A stretch of DNA of 64,000 bases from Pristionchus mayeri (lineage: Eukaryota > Nematoda > Chromadorea > Rhabditida > Neodiplogasteridae). The stretch is from NCBI GenBank assembly GCA_036245805.1, contig BTRK01000004.1, forward strand, positions 2,542,001-2,606,000. The letters run 5' to 3'. Each line of letters opens with the position of its first letter. Within the stretch, counting starts at the first letter, position 1. Shown here piece after piece: positions 56,788 to 64,000 of this stretch. The notes below the pieces were generated by a model that saw only the letters and a program-made list of their open reading frames with translations, was not told where the DNA came from and did no database searches. A program made the position numbers and the translations under genes.

Positions 56788-58174
56788 TTAAACTAACTTT
56801 TTTCTAAGCCGCGATTGAAATTCTCTCTTGAGTGAGATAATGAAGATACCAAGATTTACGGGAACAGTTCTAAACAATACTGCCGTTTTCTTTTTTTTCT
56901 TTTTTTTCATCTCACGCAGAAAACAACATATTAAAGAATGCTCCAAATAACGCTGAGATATTGGCATTCTGTAACATTTTTGGAATATGCGCATGCTCAT
57001 TATTACTCCAACCTTCTGCGTGAAACAGATATAAATCAATATTCCCCAAGTGGCAACAACACGCATGCACCAATCGAGATGTAAAACATTGCCTGGAATC
57101 ATAAATTACTTAGCCATACAACTGGTATTCGAACACACTCGAAATACACGAAAATTCTCAATCATCTGAAATTTAGCAGAGAGAGAATACGTGAGAGCCG
57201 TTTCTGCCATCTTTAGATGGTTTTTATTTCTTCGATAAATGTAGAGCGATGCCTGAAATGATAAATGAAACAAATATGATAAGTCACTTGATTACAATTA
57301 TTCCTGTATAATCACATCCTGACAGTATTATGATGGTGAATAACGAGGTATATCGTACGTTGCCCACAACACCTGAGGGCTCGTTCAAATATCATGAATT
57401 TTCATCATTCTTACCTGTACAAATTAATATAGCGGATAGCTAACTGACAGCACAGGACATCAAGATGATTGACGTTGAAAGTCTAGTCGACTCCCATTTC
57501 TGAATATTTCTGTTTAAAAAAAACTAGTTTTCTCCAACCTCGTAGTCCGCAATGTAAATTGTGGCGAAAAGTCTTTCAATTATCTGAAAACTTATCTGAA
57601 TTTCAAATATTTAGTATATTTCTATGATAATCCCTCACCAATCCGAAGAACAAGCACATAGCAAAGAAAAATTCGTGTAAGTGAACGTTTGAAGCTACGA
57701 AAAGCACAGCGACATATCGCTCATCTTTGAAGCGCAAATACAGGAATGTCAGATTCTTGTTTGATACCAGCTAGGCTCATAATGTCCCATTCGAACAGAA
57801 TGAGTACGATTCTGCAACAGGCACGAATGTAAGAATTTGCGGAATATACAATTGTAATTTGAACGAGATTTGGATGCATCGAAGATTTCTGAAACACGTT
57901 TGTTCCTTATGGATGAACTCGTGAATTTTCTCACTTGGCAGAAAGCGTAGATAAATGCTGTAGCGAATATTAACCCAACAATGATACAAACGATTTCAAG
58001 GAATGTTAGAATTTTTATCTTAGTCATGCTCCACCCCGCACTGAGTTTGTTCGGGACCATTCCAATTGCGATGTAACTACAAGAGAGTTAGAGAGAGGAA
58101 GGGAGAGAATCCATTGAGATCTTGACTCACTGGCACTCGGCATTCGACAAATCCACATTACAGTTGACCAACAT
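56788..58174 (-). pseudogene. Srab-like chemoreceptor pseudogene
   Basis: Read on the - strand from 58174: MLVNCNVDLSNAEC, TM1 ILTFLEIVCIIVGLIFATAF, then MHPNLVQITIVYSANSYIR (the HPN motif of Sra/Srab), TM3 YVAVLFVASNVHLHEFFF, then ERLFATIYIADYE (the ER..AT...DYE motif of Srab/Srb), TM4 SIILMSCAVS, a loop with YSLSAKFQMIEN (Srab-type) and a C-terminal exon ending at 56788. Within TM4 there is a TAG (57440-57442) with open sequence on both sides. Junctions after the FQMIEN segment could not be resolved. The stop makes a full receptor impossible unless the base is a sequencing error. Confidence 0.66.
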
Positions 58175-59210
58175 GCTAATATTGACAAGGAAGGCGAGCA
58201 GAGATTGGCGGCTCGTATAGTGAATAGAAGTTGATTGAACAAAACAGTAGCATATAAATCCGCAGGGAATCGTTAATGAGCATATGAAATATTTTTTTTT
58301 CTTTACCACTACATGTTTTCAAAAACAAAACTAGACACGGCAAGTGAGCTCATATTTCTTCAAATAGGGTGGTAACCGGTGGGAAGGGGGGATATTCGTT
58401 CTCAGAATGTTGTTAGTAATGCAAAAGGCATATTAGTCGACGTGTGATGGGCTCACGATTATTATAGCCTTTCAATATGAATGCCGAACTGCTGACTTAT
58501 GAATTTAACAACAAAAAATCGGAAAAATATTGGGTCTTTCTTTATGATGGAAACCCTCAATGGTTCTCCTCACGAACTGTTAGGTAGACGAGAGTCTCCG
58601 AGTTGCCCAACCTGCCTAAGATCGATCTCCACAGATGGGCGGTGTCACTGTAGTCAATATAAAAATCTCTGACTGGAGAAATATTTTGTATCATTGATCT
58701 CGAGTAGCCAATTTACGAGTCGTTCTTGGAATCGCATTTTCCTTTAATCCGGATCATAAATTTGCTCATAAATTTACATATACGATGTTGTTAGGAAATG
58801 TACTCCATATTCGAAGCAATGCGATGCTTAAAAGTTTTAGAGATTTTCACGTATCAGGTTTAGTTAATAATACTCTGCAAGTATAGGGAAAATTCGAAAA
58901 TGAGTGGTTATTTTCCGTGATTGATGCATCCCTTTTTAGCGCTGTTTATCACCACTGCTTCGTTTGTTAAAGCGACTGTGAAGCGGAAAACAATTGTACA
59001 GCTGACGATCAGAAATTAAGAAATTAATGAATATTCAAAAAAATCTAAAAAATGGACTGTGGCGAAAACAATCAAAAAGAAGTTTTTATGAAGTTGAAGT
59101 TAAATTTGCTATTTTAACTTGCAAAATACAACTAAATGCATTGTTTACAACTGAGAATTATTTTGTTCTCACAAGGGTATACATCGCGGAATGTAAATTC
59201 TAAGGAAAAA
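58175..59210. other. Stretch without a recognised gene
   Basis: No supported exon or repeat. Confidence 0.4.
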
Positions 59211-59880
59211 TTAAAATTTGGTCTCTGGTCTTTTCTCGAGGTACTCCTTCAACTTGGGTGTCGACTCAATTTTGTGGACATTCTCGAGAACGTGCGGGTA
59301 GCATTCGAGAATCCCGTGCATGTGCTGGAGCAGGAAAGAGACATGATCAGCAATCAGAAGATCGACCTACGTGAGGGACGAACCGACGAAGTGATCGTTG
59401 TTTCCGTTGTCCTGCATCTTAGTCTTAACACTTTTTTTTTGAAATGATGAAATTGACGTGTAAAGTTTTCCCTGTATTGCTTACTCCTGCCTGTTTCTCC
59501 AGAATGACATCGCTGGAATCGCGACATCGTTCACGAGCTGATCCTTATCTGTAGATCAATTATGCTTCTAATTTGTTACGCGAATTTCTCGTTGGAATAA
59601 TAATGTTCTCAGGTGAAGCTAAGCTTGAGAAGGGCGTAAACAATGTTGATGATTAATTTCTAAACATGGCACACCGCCCGGTTTCAGTCCTGCGAATACT
59701 AAGAAGGCTGGGAGGGCATCATTGACGTAGTCCTTGAGCTGATCTGCGAGTGCGTCCACCCATGCAGTCTCGAAGGGAGAATTGCCAGCGAATCCTCAAA
59801 GCATCCACATAGCATAGTCGTAGTTCCACTTCACAACCAATGGAATGGTGCGTACGGACGTACCCTGAGTTATTTGGGCA
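59211..59880 (-). pseudogene. Glutathione S-transferase pseudogene (C-terminal domain only)
   Basis: On the - strand: GFAGNSPFETAWVDALADQL (start of the all-helical GST domain), KDYVNDALPAFLVFAG, TDKDQLVNDVAIPA, HFVGSSLT, VDLLIADHVSFLLQHMHG and the tail PKLKEYLEKRPETKF, stop TAA 59211-59213. These are in the order and spacing of nematode sigma-type GSTs. Two in-frame stops break it: TGA just before GFAGN and TAG directly after SLT, where the family has Trp (TGG). The N-terminal thioredoxin fold with the glutathione-binding Tyr was not found. It is therefore a truncated, dead copy. Confidence 0.72.
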
Positions 59881-60322
59881 CCAAAAAAACCAATAATGAG
59901 TTCAGATAGGAAAAACAGGTGAAAACAGGTGAAAGACAACTAATATTCACGCGCTTTTACTCAATTGGGAAATTATGATTTAAAGCATACCGAATTGCTT
60001 GGAACGAAGAGTACGATTGGACCTAAAATTATTATTATTTTATTTGCTTTGCTTTTTCATGCTGCGACATTGTGAGATAACCAAACTTGGAATATCTTGC
60101 GACGCAAACGTGTATGCACATATGTTTTAGAGATGTGGCGTGGAAATTGTCAAGTAAAATATGAAATATTTGAATTTCGGCGATTTTCGTATCTCGGAAT
60201 TTCGGGAAAGACGATTTAAATATTTCAAATTTGGAGAGTGATGTGTAAAAGAAAAAAAAAGCAATTTACGCCCCAAAATAATATTTCCCTAGCTCTACTG
60301 CTATTTAGGAAATTGCGGTAAC

Positions 60323-61914
60323 TCAATTTTCCACTTTCCGTTGAACTTTTCCCACACCAATGTATGCAATGAAATTACCCCTCCGCGTGAATGCCTTTCG
60401 GTTCTCTGCGCTGAGGAAGAAGTGAACATAATGAGTTTGCGAGTAGTTGAACATCCCTGGAGCCACCTGTTGTGTTACCTGTTGCTTTACTTTGCAAAAT
60501 ATACCACTTACCGCACCGACGAGTACTTTCGAAACTTTAATGCCAAGCTTATGACTGAGAAAAGGCACAGACGAGATTATCAAGCTTGTCGAAAACCTAG
60601 TAAACTTTAGTCAATTTTTGATTTCAGATCTCCTAGGCAAGGCATGCTTACCACGAGCAAGTGAATACTGTCATAAGGATGATTGATGACTTTATTACTT
60701 TGTTGGTGTAGCTGCTGTGTTGTCTGTTTTCTAGAGGAAGTAATTACATATCGGAAATACATTTCCTAGCATCCATATTTTGCCTTACTGAAAGCCAACG
60801 ACTTCAGAGAATCGCTAAACGAAAACAAAACCATGTGAATATGTTTCACTACATAGAATAAGCTTATACAACCGGTTTTTCTTCGAACTTTCGTTCTTAC
60901 GAAACAAGGATAACCAATATAATTTGTACTCAATTCTATACTATTATTTCTCACTTTTGAAGTGTAAACCTGCGATTATAATCGCATACATGGTAATAAC
61001 AAGACCATTGTTAAACGTGAGCCACTGCAATTAGTTGTGAAATCGAACAAATATTGAAATGCCTACCGTACTCCTGACGACGCTTATTTCTCGTAGCAGC
61101 GCAGTTGGTGGCATGCATACCAGAATGGCATTATGTGGCTCGGGAGTCCACGACAGATAGACGCAAACGCCGGACGGAATAAATGTGGCGCCAACGTAGG
61201 CGTAAAACCACCATGCCTTGAGCTTCCCATGCCTAAAGAATCAGGTTCAAGTGAAAATATTTTGGTCACGAAAAGAACCAATTTGGCAATATGCAAAATA
61301 AATTGAATAATTGTTGGGTCAATTACTAATAAATCAAGTGCATCGAATACCAAGTAGCGCTGGAGACGAGAATAAGTATTTCCACTCCGAGAAGGCCGTA
61401 AAGCACGGATTGAGCAGTTCCGACGAACGTGTGCAACGCTTCGAAAGTCAGCAGACATGAAAACCGAGTGAGTGAATGTCCTAGCACGGTTCTGCCGAAA
61501 AGTATACGTTGTATACGAATATACGAAAAGTGTTGTTGAGTCCGAAATTCGGATAATTGTCAGTTCATTTATCTAGAGCTGCATATTAGTGACAGGCCGT
61601 GGACAATTAGTAGACACATACCCGAATTCTAGTCTCATGAAGAAAACAAATATAGAAAAGGAAAGTAAGTACCTGATAAAGTCTCCCATCAATGTAATGC
61701 AACAGAATGCGTGCAGCGTGACAAGCAGAACAAGTAGCTTTTCTAAATTAATTATTAAAATACATTTCATTGTTTGCTGATATTTTTTTATCTGGCACTT
61801 ACTGTGAACACTCTTCTCTTTGAAGTTACTGATGAAGAAAACGATGTTTCCATTGAGTCCAAAACTCAGAACAACAATCACAGAGATACTGAAATAGAGC
61901 GAAATGTCGCTCAT
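60323..61914 (-). CDS. Srsx-like chemoreceptor, possibly incomplete
   Basis: On the - strand: ISVIVVLSFGLNGNIVFFIS (TM1; start ATG 61912-61914), KLLVLLVTLHAFCCITLMGD (TM2), LTFEALHTFVGTAQSVLYGL and GVEILILVSSATW (TM3), KLKAWWFYAYVGATF (TM4), WLTFNNGLVITMYAIIIAGL (TM5), and NYSQTHYVHFFLSAENRKAF (TM7 and tail). The last resembles the ..Y.V.F.LS.EYRKAF end of Srsx proteins. The TM6 exon was only partly seen (SHKLGIKVSKVLVG). The acceptor before the TM3 exon (61460s) shows no clear AG. Family assignment is tentative. Confidence 0.5.
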
Positions 61915-62677
61915 GCTAATGCGTAGCTATGATAACAGTTATTTATCACTTTGAAATTTAAAAGAAAAATTAATTCTCATAGAAGGGAAAATTAATATCG
62001 CGGAAGTAGGGCTGAAATAGGTATCAGCATGAACATGAACGTGAGTAAAGGGAATTTATTGAAATATATCTTAGAATGCACCAGATTTTGGGAATCGCTC
62101 ATGCGAAAGTAGCGTATCTTAATGTGAAAAATAGATTACGAAATGGGTGGATAACAAAATATTCCCCATCCTCTCATTCTTCCGGAAGAGAAAACCTCAT
62201 TCCTCGTCACTAGGGTGGCTGAAATGGATCAAGGGGTCGCTATTTAGAGGGCCTCGGCAGATCAGAGACGGATGAGAGGGTTAACCGTCGCCTCTGGCAG
62301 TCGTACCCTCTCTATTCACTGTGGAGATGGAGACTCTCTCGTCTCTCTCGCCCTCCCCCCACTGAACCGTATGAGATAGTAAACAGGACGGTTTACCGTG
62401 TTCCATTTCAGCCACCCTACTCGTCACACAGTGCGGTCTTCGCTCTTCCTCTCCGCTCTCTATTTGTCTTATTATGTTCTAGCAACTAGGCTAATGTTTC
62501 TACGATTCTTTGAATTATTTAAAACAAAATATTAGAAATTCGCTGCTACAGGGCATGTGAAATTGCAGATTCGTCGTCCACCTGTGCTGCCGCTTCTACT
62601 GCACACACAAATTGCACTCTATCTCGGATCACCACACTGAGAGAAGCAAAAGAAGGAGTGCCATTCATGTGGCAACT
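61915..62677. other. Stretch with one MITE, no gene
   Basis: Except for the element at 62213-62417 nothing is recognised. GCGGTCTTCGCTCT near 62434 is the inverse of a stretch beside the family 1 hairpin at 30728, which hints at a longer shared repeat. Confidence 0.4.
62213..62417. mobile_element. 205-bp MITE with TA target
   Basis: TA (62211-62212 and 62418-62419). Ends GGGTGGCTGAAATGGA and TCCATTTCAGCCACCC are perfect inverted repeats. Interior unrelated to the other hairpin families. Confidence 0.88.
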
Positions 62678-62786
62678 AGTGATGCCGAATCGGCGCGCGC
62701 TTTCCTCGTTTCACACGCTCTCTCGCCGGTCAGACAGGTCGAGAGAGCGTGTGAAACGAGGAGAGCGCGCGCCGATTTGACATCAC
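62678..62786. mobile_element. Hairpin element, family 1 (copy 4)
   Basis: TA-flanked (62676-62677, 62787-62788). GTGATGCCGAATCGGCGCG ... GATTTGACATCAC; long stem of CACGCTCTCTCG and CGAGAGAGCGTG around a short GGTCAGACAGG loop. Confidence 0.8.
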
Positions 62787-63199
62787 TAGTGGCTACGACT
62801 ACCATGCGACATGGACTGTGATGCGATTATGCTAACACCCTGTTTTTTCGCCGAATTTTTAATTGTTGGTTGCATTCATTATATTTTCGCCAGTCAATTG
62901 CGTCATATTCATTTGAAAGTGTAAAACAATGAGAAATCCCCGCAAAAATGAAGCATGAAAGCTCAATTTGTTCTTGATATTTCTTTTTGATTTTTCAATT
63001 TTCGCATCCTCCTCCTAGTCACTAAAAAGAATGCACTTGACAGGTGAAAGTTTTGATCTCTTGGCACAAGCAAGTACTCTAGCAGTTTATCATGTCTAAG
63101 TAAATTTTCAAATTATAAATAATTTTCAAATTATAAATAATCGCTTGTGGCATGGAGTGTCGATCCACTGAAATTTTAGGAGTCGATTTTTGAGTAGGA

Positions 63200-64000
63200 G
63201 TCACCTGAATTGCACACACGTTCCAACCATTCTCCAGGCATATTCAGCGAGCATCTGTAGGCGTAGTGCCTCGTAGTGCCCAAAAGAAAGTAGCCTCGTG
63301 TGAGACAGGTGTAAATAATTGCGCAATTTTGTCCTGCTCAAGGACAACACGTGCCTGCTCGATCGGACACACCACGTATCACACATCGGAATCATGAAGT
63401 TGTTCAAAAATAGGGTAAAGTCTTTATCAAGCCTATGCCAATTTTCAAAGTCTAAATAACAGTCATTGACAGCGTTCGTTCATGCAATGATCTGTTCGGT
63501 GTCGTCACTTGAGCAGGAGCCACCTTGTGATTCGTAACTATTCCAACCAATCTCCAGAAGTAGTCAGCAAGCATCTGCAACATGCATAGATCTACTTGAA
63601 ATTCTAAGAATTTCACCTTTCGATTCGCAGTATTCTTTAATACGAAAATAGCACAAAATTGCATGCTGTTGAGTGTGAAAATGAGCTTAAAGGAGACCAA
63701 TTAGGCACGGGCACAGCACTCCTCGCTCAACTAAAAGCGCCAATTTGAGAGCAGCCATTAGTGTATCGGGGAGAGCACGACTGTCGACTATCATGAAGAC
63801 CATCAGCGCCGTTAGAGGAGTCACGTGGTGCAAAACGGAACCGTGAAGCTAAAATTAGTCGAGTAATGCCGACATTGTTAGGCAATAAAACCTGCCAGTA
63901 GAACACTTCGAACATTTTCTTAGTTAGCATTTGGGTTTGAGTGGATTTTGCCGCCTTGAAAATCAAGTATGAAAAAAATCAGAAAATGCAAACCATACCA
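63200..64000 (-). CDS. Partial membrane-protein gene at the right edge, unassigned
   Basis: On the - strand, an exon near 63730-63840 reads HHVTPLTALMVFMIVDSRAL followed by MAALKLALL, and two further exons begin alike: after TTGCAG, MLADYFWRLVGIV (about 63530-63582), and after CTACAG, MLAEYAWRMVGTC (about 63215-63258). The similar exons suggest an internal exon duplication or two adjacent paralogs. The gene continues beyond position 64000, so neither start nor family can be given. Confidence 0.35.

Overview
The window is nuclear DNA of a nematode. Evidence: spliced seven-transmembrane genes with short introns that fit nematode chemoreceptor families (Srsx-, Srd-, Sri/Srh- and Srab-like), a cuticle collagen with a nematode N-domain, a nematode-type fatty acid elongase, mariner elements, and trans-splice-like acceptors (TTTCAG) just before start codons. 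A diplogastrid or rhabditid such as Pristionchus is plausible, but the species cannot be fixed from sequence alone. Nearly all genes are multi-exon. I rebuilt exons by hand from frame, splice sites and comparison of paralogs inside the window, so CDS coordinates are gene spans with exons listed in the evidence.

Layout. 1-13 kb: three tandem Srsx-like paralogs on the + strand, each carrying different damage, separated by a multi-kilobase fold-back element, a fresh 1.35-kb tandem duplication and smaller inverted-repeat elements. 13.1-14.3 kb: a mariner with an intact 342-residue transposase. 14.5-16.3 kb: a decayed chemoreceptor (- strand). 17.4-18.8 kb: an elongase. 19.2-24.3 kb: a second mariner, killed by a nonsense codon and split by a CR1-like non-LTR retrotransposon. 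24.5-25.3 kb: an intact 154-residue protein of unknown function. 25.5-32 kb: gene-free, stacked fold-back elements bracketed by ACTAGT-rich inverted termini. 32.9-36 kb: a decayed Srd-like receptor (+). 37-39 kb: a Sri/Srh-like receptor (-). 40.9-42.8 kb: a cuticle collagen with a long Gly/Ala/Ser tail. 43.1-47.3 kb: an Srd-like receptor (-) whose intron holds a mariner-like element nested in another. 48-51 kb: another fold-back and a dead mariner. 53.4-55.6 kb: the one fully intact chemoreceptor, a 335-residue Srd-like protein in ten exons. 56.8-64 kb: an Srab-like pseudogene, a glutathione S-transferase pseudogene, an Srsx-like receptor and a partial gene at the right edge.

Taken together, this is a chemosensory receptor cluster in rapid birth and death. 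Stops, frameshifts and splice-site losses differ between neighbouring paralogs. Small hairpin elements inserted at TA dinucleotides sit repeatedly in receptor introns. The genes do not form a pathway. The collagen (cuticle), the elongase (fatty acid synthesis) and the unknown 154-residue protein are unrelated residents among the receptors.
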